Positions 36,131 to 44,993 of a stretch of 59,896 nucleotides of DNA are shown here, in pieces. This stretch comes from Staphylococcus lugdunensis (GTDB lineage: Bacteria; Bacillota; Bacilli; Staphylococcales; Staphylococcaceae), in contig NZ_PPPV01000016.1 of assembly GCF_002901705.1 (NCBI RefSeq), positions 237,401 to 297,296 on the forward strand. Direction: 5' to 3'. Position 1 is the stretch's first letter. Each line of letters opens with the position of its first letter. The position numbers and the translations under genes were made by a program. The notes beneath the pieces are model-generated. The model did not search any database, was not told where the DNA came from, and was given only the letters and a program-made list of their open reading frames with translations.

Positions 36131-37330
36131 ATGTCTCAGTCATTTCGTACGTTTCCTATTACTTTGTTAATCATATTAGGTGTTATTACTGCCTTTGGCC
36201 CTATGACCATTGATATGTATGTTCCTTCATTACCTAATGTACAACATCATTTCGGGTCATCCACATCAGAAGTTCAATTAACGCTATCCTTTACTATGAT
36301 AGGCTTAGCCATTGGTCAATTTTTATTTGGTCCGTTATCAGATGCATTTGGTCGTAAAAAAGTTTTATTAATGATTTTAACGATATTTTTAATTGCTTCA
36401 TTCGCGGCAACGCTAACGGACCACTTACCTCTATTTTTAATTTTACGTTTTGTTCAAGGCTTAACTGGTGGTGGTGCCATCGTTATAGCCAAAGCTTCAG
36501 CTGGTGATAAACTCCATGGCAATGCGTTGGCTAAGTTTTTGGCGGCGCTAATGGGTGTCAATGGAATAATTACAATTATCGCACCATTGATTGGTGGTTG
36601 GTCACTTAAACTAGGGTCATGGCATGTCATCTTTATTGTGCTAACAATTGTCACATTTATACTTATTATAGGTGTATTATCGCAAATGCCAGAAACAGCA
36701 AAAGATACACATTCCAAATTAAACTTTAGCCACATTTTTTCAGACTTTGGACAACTGTTGCGTAAACCCAAATTTGTCATTCCTATGCTATTACAAGGAT
36801 TGACATATGTGATGTTATTTAGTTACTCATCTGCATCACCTTTTATTACACAAAAAATATATACACTTACCCCGCAACAATTTAGTCTGATGTTTGCAAT
36901 TAATGGCATTGGGTTAATAGTTGTCAGTCAAATTGTGGCGACATTAGTTGAATATATCCATAGATACACCTTATTAGTTTATTTAAGTATCATACAAATT
37001 ATTGGCGTAATTCTAATTGTTATAACTTTAACATATCATCTACCTATATCTGTATTGATGATTTCGTTCTTTATTAATATTTGTCCAGTTTCCTCTATTG
37101 GGCCTTTGGGTTTTTCAATGGCAATGGAAGAACGTACTGGTGGTAGTGGCAACGCATCAAGTTTACTAGGTTTATTCCAATTTATTCTTGGCGGCATGAT
37201 TTCACCACTTGTAGGCTTAGCAGGGCAATTTAATCCAATGCCCTACTTAATTATCATTAGTACTACAGCTGCCGTGTTCATTATTTTACAATTTACTTAT
37301 TTTAAAATTAATAAGCCGTATATTAAATAA
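36131..37330 (+). CDS. Bcr/CflA-family MFS drug exporter
   Basis: A 399-residue 12-helix exporter. Bcr/CflA features: GVITAFGPMTIDMYVPSLP at helix 1 (near residue 15), QLTLSFTMIGLAIGQFLFGPLSDAFGRKKV with the MFS loop motif, and LGFSMAMEERTGGSGNASSLLG (near 335). I chose the ATG at 36131 with CGAGGAG upstream. It would export bicyclomycin-like or other drugs by proton antiport; the substrate is unknown. Monocistronic, followed by a family A repeat. Confidence 0.87.
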   Translation: MSQSFRTFPITLLIILGVITAFGPMTIDMYVPSLPNVQHHFGSSTSEVQLTLSFTMIGLAIGQFLFGPLSDAFGRKKVLLMILTIFLIASFAATLTDHLPLFLILRFVQGLTGGGAIVIAKASAGDKLHGNALAKFLAALMGVNGIITIIAPLIGGWSLKLGSWHVIFIVLTIVTFILIIGVLSQMPETAKDTHSKLNFSHIFSDFGQLLRKPKFVIPMLLQGLTYVMLFSYSSASPFITQKIYTLTPQQFSLMFAINGIGLIVVSQIVATLVEYIHRYTLLVYLSIIQIIGVILIVITLTYHLPISVLMISFFINICPVSSIGPLGFSMAMEERTGGSGNASSLLGLFQFILGGMISPLVGLAGQFNPMPYLIIISTTAAVFIILQFTYFKINKPYIK

Positions 37331-37335
37331 AATAT

Positions 37336-37490
37336 ATCAGTTTGGGACATCATTATATTTTAAGCTATGAACTAAGTATTGGCAGTAGTTGACTGGAATG
37401 AAAATACACTTATATCAAGCTTGTTTCAATCCTAGTCAACCTTGTCGAAGCGGGACTATGAATTCATAATGAATGCTGTCCCGCTTCTAT
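37336..37490. repeat. Family A intergenic repeat, reverse orientation
   Basis: Carries 'gtttgggacatcattat', 'attggcagtagttgactgg', 'caatcctagtcaaccttg', and 'tgctgtcccgcttc'. It lies between convergent genes and probably acts as terminator for both. Confidence 0.85.
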
Positions 37491-37530
37491 ATTTTTATAA
37501 CATTACCGTTTCGTTGTTAACTTGCTTACC

Positions 37531-38004
37531 TTATTCCGACTCTATCGGAAGCCATATTTCAGCTACATAATCATCACTTTCAATATCTCCTGGCAGGTAA
37601 AGTTCAAAGAAATTGGCATCTTTGATACGAAAACCTTCGCGTGGCAACAAGTTTACATGAATATGGCGCATTGTGCGTTGTATAGAATCTGGAAAAGATC
37701 CACTTGTCGTCACAACTAAATAATCACCTTTGACTAATTGAACCTTTGAATATCCCTCATGCGGTATAGATTGATTTGTGACACCTATTAAATAATCCAT
37801 TCGCCCGTCTTCGTGTGAAATACACACGCCTAATAAGCCATTTAGTGTGCCATCACTGTGGCGTGCTAATTCTTCATCGATATGTGCACTTATCACATCC
37901 TCCCAAAATGATGCAATATGTTTTTGAGCTTGTGTACCACTTCGATAACTTCGATGAAAACCAACAACTTGTATTTCTTCTAGCTGTTCTAATCTATATT
38001 GCAT
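37531..38004 (-). CDS. GyrI-like / effector-binding domain protein
   Basis: A 157-residue stand-alone effector-binding (GyrI/BmrR C-terminal-like) domain with no DNA-binding region. It opens QYRLEQLEEIQVVGFHRSYRSGTQAQKHI, split across residues 2-30, has DGRMDYLIGV (near 70) and VVTTSGSFPDSIQRTMRHI (near 100), then ends in a short acidic strand. Such proteins bind hydrophobic or cationic small molecules. AAAGGGG precedes ATG. No regulator domain is fused or adjacent. Confidence 0.78.
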   Translation of the reverse strand: MQYRLEQLEEIQVVGFHRSYRSGTQAQKHIASFWEDVISAHIDEELARHSDGTLNGLLGVCISHEDGRMDYLIGVTNQSIPHEGYSKVQLVKGDYLVVTTSGSFPDSIQRTMRHIHVNLLPREGFRIKDANFFELYLPGDIESDDYVAEIWLPIESE

Positions 38005-38166
38005 AAATCTATCCCCTTTTTATTTTTCTATAATTATTATAGCCACAAAATGAATCATTTAATCTAGTAGTCAAAACTTTTTAATATACGAATTTGGCAT
38101 TGCGTTATATAATAAGTTGTATTATTTTTGGACAGTGTGTTTACACGTACCGAGGAGAACGATGTC

Positions 38167-38814
38167 ATGAGTAAAACAATCTTAAACGTTAAACCAATCA
38201 GCCAACTTTTCCCTTTACCCTTAGTTATGGGATGCGAAGGCGTTTCTGCAGCAATGTTGCTGCAATATAATCATCATACTACGAAAGCCACAGATATTAT
38301 GAAAAACTGGCCGACACATAAAAATAATCCGTATAAAGGTTATGTTGGTCATCAATTATTTATTAAGTTTGGACATCACCAAACGATTTTTCCTGAAGCG
38401 TTTGTCCCACATCTTCAACAATTTGATGCACGCGTCAGCAATGGTACAGGACATGCATTATCCGAACTTGAACAGATTATTGATCAAGGCCAACCTGTCA
38501 TTATTTATCACACAAGTTTAGGACAAAAGCCATTACACAAAATCTATCATTTCGATCAAAAACCTACGCCGACCGTCGCAAATATTCATGTGACATTATT
38601 AATTGGCTACGACGATACCCATTATTACTACATAGATCCATTATGGAGTCACCTAGGTTGGAAAATTGTCTTTCCAGCTATATTACCAAATAAATTTCAA
38701 ATCATTAAAATTAGTAAACAAAAAATGGCTACGAGTTATAATGCACCTGGTCAAAAATGCATTTATATCAATCCTAACAGTGAACAACCTAATAACCTCT
38801 CAAGTAATAGGTAA
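38167..38814 (+). CDS. C39-like cysteine peptidase-fold protein
   Basis: A 215-residue protein with papain-like C39 features: catalytic Cys23 in VMGCEGVSAAMLL, NPYKGYVG (near residue 58), then the His in NIHVTLLIGYDD (near 140) and Asp in YIDPLWSH (near 157). The domain takes most of the protein. No signal peptide, membrane segment or ABC transporter partner is seen, so unlike bacteriocin-processing C39 domains it appears cytosolic. I chose the ATG at 38167 with GAGGAGAAC upstream. Role unknown. Confidence 0.75.
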   Translation: MSKTILNVKPISQLFPLPLVMGCEGVSAAMLLQYNHHTTKATDIMKNWPTHKNNPYKGYVGHQLFIKFGHHQTIFPEAFVPHLQQFDARVSNGTGHALSELEQIIDQGQPVIIYHTSLGQKPLHKIYHFDQKPTPTVANIHVTLLIGYDDTHYYYIDPLWSHLGWKIVFPAILPNKFQIIKISKQKMATSYNAPGQKCIYINPNSEQPNNLSSNR

Positions 38815-38832
38815 CTTCGAAATGCATATTAA

Positions 38833-38860
38833 ATACAAACAGAGCATGCTCTGTTTGTAT
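38833..38860. terminator. Perfect 28-bp palindrome, terminator-like
   Basis: Outer arms read 'atacaaacagagca' and its exact complement, so the site is a loopless palindrome. It lies just past the C39-like gene; the following tract is only TTGTC, so termination strength is uncertain. Confidence 0.6.
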
Positions 38861-38981
38861 TTGTCTATAAGTATTTCATTTATATTCGCTCTCTTATTTT
38901 AATTCGTTTTTAGAACCTCTTACCATGTAATTAATGTATGATACTTATCATTTTTAATCATTTAGCAACCTATGTTTCTTG

Positions 38982-39797
38982 TTAATCATTAATTGTAAAA
39001 TCCATTAATGCATGATTGACTTCTGATATGATATCATCCGTTCGCCATTGCCGTTGATAGCCAAGACATGGGCAAAGATACGTTATGCCATTTTCTGTCA
39101 GTTCTTTTCTAAAATGCACATGCCCCATAATGCTATAACGTACAGGATAATCCTGATAGATACTGTCAATGTCTGTCGTCCCAATATAAGCATTAAAAAA
39201 ATCAAATAGACGATGTGGTGTCGGAACCATAAATGCAGGGTGAGTCACAATATGCGTTACTATAATAAGTTTTCTTGGTGCTACTTGTGAAGCATGCGCT
39301 CGTAATTCATCAGCAAACTGTTTTGATAATTGCCGATCATCCACTGTCCAATCAATACGGACTTTGTCTTGCCAGGTCGCCCCATAATGCTTGCCGCTTT
39401 GTAACTGTTCTTCTGAAAAACGTTCATGTGCATAGCTATAATCATACCAAGCCGTTGAGCCTATAATTGCCCAATTGTCATTGATAATATAAGGCTGTGT
39501 CATGAGACACTCTGGTTGCTGACGAAAAGATGTGACAATATCAGTTGAGCTATGATCTAATTGATCTGACCAATAGTCATGATTGCCAGGTACAAATAGC
39601 ACAGGAATATTTATTTGGGCTTTAACTTGAGAGATAAACGCACACGTCATTTGATAATTGTTAGAAATATCTCCGGCTATAATTAATAAATCCAATTGCC
39701 GCTTGATGGCACAGTCAACCAAAGCCTGCATGTAACCTTCACTATTTATATAAGTATGTCGATCGATATGTAAATCTGAAATAGTGCCTATTTTCAT
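38982..39797 (-). CDS. Calcineurin-like metallophosphoesterase
   Basis: A 271-residue phosphoesterase with the full metal-site set in order: DLHIDRH (residue 8), GDISNN (near 42), GNHDYW (near 72), VTHIVTHPAF (near 182) and GHVHF (near 227). No signal peptide or membrane segment. The substrate is unknown; candidates are phosphodiesters or nucleotides. AGGAAG precedes ATG. Monocistronic, divergent from the amino acid permease. Confidence 0.87.
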   Translation of the reverse strand: MKIGTISDLHIDRHTYINSEGYMQALVDCAIKRQLDLLIIAGDISNNYQMTCAFISQVKAQINIPVLFVPGNHDYWSDQLDHSSTDIVTSFRQQPECLMTQPYIINDNWAIIGSTAWYDYSYAHERFSEEQLQSGKHYGATWQDKVRIDWTVDDRQLSKQFADELRAHASQVAPRKLIIVTHIVTHPAFMVPTPHRLFDFFNAYIGTTDIDSIYQDYPVRYSIMGHVHFRKELTENGITYLCPCLGYQRQWRTDDIISEVNHALMDFTIND

Positions 39798-40049
39798 AAA
39801 ACTTCCTACTTTGCTTGTTACTTATAATCATTATGTCACAAGCACTACACATTTTAAAATTTTGAAACTTACATATACCTAAAGATAATTGTAATTTCTA
39901 TAATTAACTGTATAATAAAACCATATTTCATCATAATTACACATAAATATACATTATTATGACCTATAAAAAATATTTGACCTCAAAGTTTAAATAGCAT
40001 ATTTAGCTATGATTTCGACAAGCTTATCGTTTATATGGAGGATGACTTT

Positions 40050-41408
40050 ATGGCACAGCAATTACAAAGAGAATTAAGCAATCGTCATATCCAATTAATA
40101 GCCATTGGTGGCGCTATTGGCACTGGTCTCTTTTTAGGTTCAGGCCAAACCATTTCGTTAACTGGCCCTTCCATATTATTGGCATATATGATTATTGGCA
40201 TGGTGTTATTTGCTTTTATGCGTGCTTTAGGAGAGTTGTTGCTAAGTAATACGCAATACAATTCCTTTGTAGACATTGCCAATGACTTTCTCGGTCCTTT
40301 TGGCGGCTTTGTAATTGGATGGACGTATTGGATTAGTTGGATTATTTCCAGCATGTCAGACTTGACAGCTATGGGACAGTATTTTAGCTTTTGGTTTCCC
40401 AATTTTCCCCACTGGATTACGGTTTTATCTATCGTATTTATGCTAACTTTATTTAATTTATTAGGGGCGAAATTATTTGGGGAAATCGAGTTTTGGTTCG
40501 CGATTATTAAAATTATAACAATTGTCGCCATTATCCTTATAGGTTTGGTGATTATTTTATTTGGAATACACACTTATTATGGACAAGCTTCTTTTACTAA
40601 TTTGGCACAGTATCAAGGGCTGTTTCCTCATGGTTCATTTGGCTTTTTAATGTCATTTCAAATTGCACTATACTCATTTGTTGGTATCGAATTAATTGGT
40701 GTCACTGCTGGGGAAACGAAGCATCCAGAAAAAACGATTCCACAGGCTATCAATAATGTACCTGTTCGCATATTATTATTTTATATTGGTAGTTTACTGA
40801 TCATCATGTCTGTGATTCCATGGGATAAAATTGGTACAAACAGTAGTCCTTTCGTAACAATGTTTAAATTAATCGGTATTCCATTTGCGGCTGGTATTGT
40901 CAATTTCGTTGTGTTAACTGCTGCCGCTTCTGCAACAAATAGTGGCATCTATTCCAATAGTCGTATTTTATTTGGATTGGCTAAAAGAGGCTTAGGCCCT
41001 CAACCGTTAACAAAAACAAATCATCATGGTGTTCCTTTTATTGCCATGCTAATATCGTCAGTCATCTTATTAGTAGCCGTATTACTCAATTATATATTTC
41101 CTAACGCGATACAATTATTTATCTATGTAACAACGCTATCTACTGTGCTCTTTATAGTGGTATGGTCCATGATTGTTGTGTCTTATATCAAATATGTACG
41201 TCAGCATCCCCAACAACATAAACAAAATACATTTAAATTATTAGGCGGACAGTGGATGGCCTATGTTATTTTAGGTGTCTTTGCTTTGATTTTCATTTTA
41301 TTATTCTTTAGTAAAGAAACAAGAATGGCTCTATTTATCTCACCAATATGGTTTATCTTTTTATTTCTTTTCTATCGGCGTCGCCTTGCAACAAAGATTA
41401 AAGAATAA
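40050..41408 (+). CDS. D-alanine/D-serine/glycine-type amino acid permease (CycA-like)
   Basis: A 452-residue APC-family importer with 12 helices. The N-terminus (ELSNRHIQLIAIGGAIGTGL) and GEIEFWFAIIKI, ALYSFVGIELIGVTAGET and TAAASATNSGIYSNSR match E. coli CycA closely from memory. It should take up small neutral amino acids with H+. The ATG at 40050 has TGGAGG upstream. Another CycA-type gene exists elsewhere in S. aureus, so I leave the symbol open. A terminator follows at 41424-41458. Confidence 0.85.
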   Translation: MAQQLQRELSNRHIQLIAIGGAIGTGLFLGSGQTISLTGPSILLAYMIIGMVLFAFMRALGELLLSNTQYNSFVDIANDFLGPFGGFVIGWTYWISWIISSMSDLTAMGQYFSFWFPNFPHWITVLSIVFMLTLFNLLGAKLFGEIEFWFAIIKIITIVAIILIGLVIILFGIHTYYGQASFTNLAQYQGLFPHGSFGFLMSFQIALYSFVGIELIGVTAGETKHPEKTIPQAINNVPVRILLFYIGSLLIIMSVIPWDKIGTNSSPFVTMFKLIGIPFAAGIVNFVVLTAAASATNSGIYSNSRILFGLAKRGLGPQPLTKTNHHGVPFIAMLISSVILLVAVLLNYIFPNAIQLFIYVTTLSTVLFIVVWSMIVVSYIKYVRQHPQQHKQNTFKLLGGQWMAYVILGVFALIFILLFFSKETRMALFISPIWFIFLFLFYRRRLATKIKE

Positions 41409-41423
41409 ATATCAAAAATATTC

Positions 41424-41458
41424 ATCCCTCAATCACTTTAATATCGTGACTGAGGGAT
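41424..41458 (+). terminator. Terminator after the CycA-like permease gene
   Basis: Arms 'atccctcaatcac' and 'gtgactgagggat', then a T-run. Confidence 0.87.
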
Positions 41459-41537
41459 ACTTTTTAACACTTCTTTATTTCATTCTAGGTACTTCATGAT
41501 AAAATAACTATATTATCTATACTAGAAGGAGTGCGTT

Positions 41538-43601
41538 ATGGAATTACTTGAAGCTTTCTTATTATTTATTACTGCAGTGATTATCAGTTCGATTATTTAT
41601 AATCGCTTTCCTAAAATTCCTGCTGCATTTATACAAATCGCCTTGGGTGTCTGTTTATTCATACTCCCCATTCCGATTCACTTTAAATTTGATTCTGAAG
41701 TCTTCATGTTTGCGGTCATTGCACCGTTATTATTTGTTGAAGGCACTCACGTGTCGCGTACAAAGCTGATGGAGTACAAAAAGCCCATCGTCTTAATGGC
41801 CATGGCGTTAGTATTCGCAACAGTTATTGGTGTCGGCTATTTTATTCATTGGATTTGGCCTGATTTACCTATGCCAGCAGCTTTTGCTATTGCAGCGATT
41901 TTATGTCCGACTGACGCTGTAGCAGTATCCGCTATTACAAAAGGAAAAATGTTACCCAAAGGCTCAATGGCTATCTTAGAAGGCGAATCATTACTCAATG
42001 ATGCTGCAGGTATCATTTCCTTTAAAATTGCAGTAACAGCCTTAGTTACAGGGTCATTTTCTGCCTTTCATGCCATAGGACAATTTATTGTGTCCACTAT
42101 TTTAGGTATTTTAATTGGCATTATCATTGGCACTTTGGTAGTTCGTTTACGTATTTATCTTACAGCAAATAAAGGTTTAAAAGATAACAATACATTAACA
42201 TTTATCCAACTTTTGACACCTTTTGTTGTTTATTTTATTGCCGAAGAACTACATGCATCTGGAATTATTGCCGTCGTCATTGCTGGTCTCATTCATGGCT
42301 TAGAGCGTGACCGTCTCATTCGTGCCCAAACGGAATTACAAATGAACTACAACCAGATTTGGACTACACTGAGTTATGCATTAAATGGCTTCGTTTTCGT
42401 AGTACTTGGCTTTATCGTTCCTGAAGTTGTGGATGAAATTATTCGCGTAGAGCCAGAAAATATTATGTTTTTAATTGGCATTACGCTTAGTATTGCCGTA
42501 GCCATTTATGTTTTTCGTTATATATGGGTGTATATTTGGTTTAAGGACTTTTATGCCCCTAAAAATGTGCAGTCTTATTTGGATGATGACAGTGGTTCTA
42601 TTCCAACACGTAGTCGTTATGCATTTATCATGACGATGTGCGGTATTCACGGTACCATTTCATTATCAATGGCTTTAACACTTCCAGAATTAGTAGGTCA
42701 ACAGCAACATTTTGAATATCGTAATGATTTATTATTTATCGCAGCCTTAATGGTGTTAATTAGCCTGATCTTAGCGCAAATTATACTGCCGCTCATCACA
42801 CCATCAGCACATGAGACAGATTTCCAAGGAATGAGCTATCAATCGGCAAAGATTTTCATTGTACAGCAAGTCATTGACTCTTTTAAAGAAAAGTCAACCT
42901 CACAGCCAGACATTGACTATCGACCAATTTTAAACCAATACTTTAATGAATTATCTTTCTTATTAAATATAGAGCCTGATAATAAAAATACAAAGGAATT
43001 GCGCCGTTTAGAAGATATTGCAGAAAAAATAGAGACAGAAACGTTAGAACGTTTAATTGCTAAAGGAAGTATCACTAAGCAAGATATTTCGAATTATCGA
43101 GGTGTAATTGAATATTCTCAATTTTTTAGAGAAGCATCTTTCATCAAAAAGCTCTCACGCTTTATCAAATTATTCTATCTACGCCTTAAAGCACTTAAAA
43201 GCAGTGACAAATCTGAGCGTAATGATATACGTCAAAAATATCAAGATGGCTTTAAGCATGTGCAAAAAATTATGCGTATCGTCAACCATAATATCATCTT
43301 AAAAATGCGTGAAGAACAACATAGTGGTAACGTACTTGAAGTAAGCTTGGTCATTAATCGCTATACGAACCTTACTCAAACCTTACGTCAAAGTGCTTCA
43401 AAAATAAAAGCACGCCAAAAAAACGAATTAATTGTTAGCAATGAAACCCAACAATCATTAAAATTACAAGCACTATATACACAACGTGACGTACTCGATA
43501 AACTGATTGCCAACAATAAAATAACGAATGATATCGCGAAACAAATTCGTGAAAATATCAACTATAATGAAATTGTGTTAGCCAGTGAATCAACACATTA
43601 A
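41538..43601 (+). CDS. Na+/H+ antiporter, CPA1 family
   Basis: A 687-residue antiporter: about 12 helices up to residue 430, then a long, charged helical cytosolic tail (430-687). CPA1 signature residues are in CPTDAVAVSAITKGKML (near 119), EGESLLNDAAG (near 145) and GIIAVVIAGLIHGLERDR (near 240). It exchanges Na+ (or K+/Li+) for H+ to hold pH and salt balance; the tail is a likely regulatory arm and contains no RCK domain. AGAAGGAG precedes ATG. Single gene with a good terminator. Confidence 0.88.
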   Translation: MELLEAFLLFITAVIISSIIYNRFPKIPAAFIQIALGVCLFILPIPIHFKFDSEVFMFAVIAPLLFVEGTHVSRTKLMEYKKPIVLMAMALVFATVIGVGYFIHWIWPDLPMPAAFAIAAILCPTDAVAVSAITKGKMLPKGSMAILEGESLLNDAAGIISFKIAVTALVTGSFSAFHAIGQFIVSTILGILIGIIIGTLVVRLRIYLTANKGLKDNNTLTFIQLLTPFVVYFIAEELHASGIIAVVIAGLIHGLERDRLIRAQTELQMNYNQIWTTLSYALNGFVFVVLGFIVPEVVDEIIRVEPENIMFLIGITLSIAVAIYVFRYIWVYIWFKDFYAPKNVQSYLDDDSGSIPTRSRYAFIMTMCGIHGTISLSMALTLPELVGQQQHFEYRNDLLFIAALMVLISLILAQIILPLITPSAHETDFQGMSYQSAKIFIVQQVIDSFKEKSTSQPDIDYRPILNQYFNELSFLLNIEPDNKNTKELRRLEDIAEKIETETLERLIAKGSITKQDISNYRGVIEYSQFFREASFIKKLSRFIKLFYLRLKALKSSDKSERNDIRQKYQDGFKHVQKIMRIVNHNIILKMREEQHSGNVLEVSLVINRYTNLTQTLRQSASKIKARQKNELIVSNETQQSLKLQALYTQRDVLDKLIANNKITNDIAKQIRENINYNEIVLASESTH

Positions 43602-43613
43602 TTGTACAAATAT

Positions 43614-43651
43614 AAAGGTACGACCTCCTTAACTATGGAAGTCGTACCTTT
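43614..43651. terminator. Bidirectional terminator
   Basis: Arms 'aaaggtacgac' and 'gtcgtaccttt' between the convergent antiporter and lipoprotein genes, with a T-run on the plus side. Confidence 0.87.
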
Positions 43652-43660
43652 TTAATGAAT

Positions 43661-44605
43661 TTAAGAATCATGTACACCTTGGTCTAATACTTCTTTTTGC
43701 TCTTTAATGAATTTCATCATAGATAGATAATTACTGTTACCAAAATCCCTAGAACCACTCATAAATTCAATACCACTTAAATAAGCAACTTGTGGTTCTT
43801 TATCACTATTATAATTAAACGGTGAGAAAGTATAGAAAGCAAGTACTGGCACTTGATCTTCTTTCTTTTTCGCTGGTGCTTTAGCGATGACTGATACATT
43901 GACTAATGGAATACCAGAATATTTCATTTGTCCTATACCGTAAGACACTGGTTTAGGAGCTACCAATTGATTTAATGTTTTAATGTCTTTCATTTTGTCA
44001 CCATCTAAAGCTTTTGCAAAATCAGCTGTATAGAATCCTGGTTCGATTGACGCATAAACGAGTTTACCATCTTTATATTTAGTTAAAATCTCAGCATAAA
44101 ACTCTGGGATATTGCTCTTTCCTATTTTCTTACCACTTGGATCAACATACCAATAGTCAATTTGTTTCAGACCACCTGGATTTTTTATTTCTTTACGTTT
44201 AACACCTTTTTTATCTTTAAAGAAGTCATCAACTTCTTTCATAGATGCCCCTTTTGATTCTTTAACATAGTTATAATCTGCAATTTCAACCTTTTTCATA
44301 AGTTCTTTATAATCTTTCCAACCTTGCATACCTGTTTTATTTGTTAATGACTTTTCAGTAACAAGTGGATCCAACTTGCCCATGATGTCTACTTTTTCTT
44401 TTTTACTTGCTTTCTTTTCTAATTCTTTATATTCTTTTTCTTTGTCAGTCATCTTATCGTCATCTTTAATTTTAACTGTTTCAGTATCTGTTTTAGATGA
44501 TTTATCCGATTTGGTTGATGACTCTTTGTTATCATTATCATGGTGTGAGCAACCAGCTAATGTAAGTCCTAATGCAAGTAAAATCATAACTATACCTTTA
44601 CGCAT
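43661..44605 (-). CDS. Hypothetical lipoprotein
   Basis: A 314-residue lipoprotein: signal peptide with lipobox TLAGC (C19), then a Ser/Lys/Asp-rich linker (about 20-70) and a folded domain. Conserved-looking stretches include GLKQIDYWYVDPSGKKIG (near residue 148), SIEPGFYTADFAKAL (near 190) and PVLAFYTFSPFNYN (near 252). I do not recognise a family. AGAGGAACA precedes the ATG. Membrane-anchored on the outer face; function unknown. Confidence 0.75.
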   Translation of the reverse strand: MRKGIVMILLALGLTLAGCSHHDNDNKESSTKSDKSSKTDTETVKIKDDDKMTDKEKEYKELEKKASKKEKVDIMGKLDPLVTEKSLTNKTGMQGWKDYKELMKKVEIADYNYVKESKGASMKEVDDFFKDKKGVKRKEIKNPGGLKQIDYWYVDPSGKKIGKSNIPEFYAEILTKYKDGKLVYASIEPGFYTADFAKALDGDKMKDIKTLNQLVAPKPVSYGIGQMKYSGIPLVNVSVIAKAPAKKKEDQVPVLAFYTFSPFNYNSDKEPQVAYLSGIEFMSGSRDFGNSNYLSMMKFIKEQKEVLDQGVHDS

Positions 44606-44771
44606 ATTTGTTCCTCTTCTCTATTCGTATTTAATACTAGCGTCATACAATTCAAAAACGATGTTATATTTAAATTTTACAATAGTTGACTTACTATTTA
44701 AATAACTTTTTTAATATTTTAAGCAAAATAAAAAAGAAATCCGTATAGCACATAAATTTCTATGACATGTT

Positions 44772-44932
44772 AAAAAAGGAGCGGAACAGAATTCATTATG
44801 AATTCGTAGTCCCGCCCCGGCAAGATTGACTCGGATTGAAAAAGCTTGGTATACGCATATTTTCAATCCAGTCAACGACTGCCAATATATGGCATTCATA
44901 GCCTAAAACATAATGATGTCCCAGACTTTTTA
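44772..44932. repeat. Family A intergenic repeat, forward orientation
   Basis: Contains 'gaattcattatgaattcgta', 'gtcccgccccggcaagat', 'gaaaaagcttggtatac', 'cgactgccaatatatgg' and 'gatgtcccagac'. It lies between the KimA-like and lipoprotein genes, both on the minus strand. Confidence 0.85.
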
Positions 44933-44993
44933 TGCTTTTATTTTTGGATTTATATCCCCGTCTAACCTTTATCATCTGTACAACAGGGTTTAA

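Noticed and set aside
37531..38004. Transcription regulator call for the GyrI-like protein
   Set aside because: Only the ligand-binding domain is present; there is no helix-turn-helix part in the frame or next to it.
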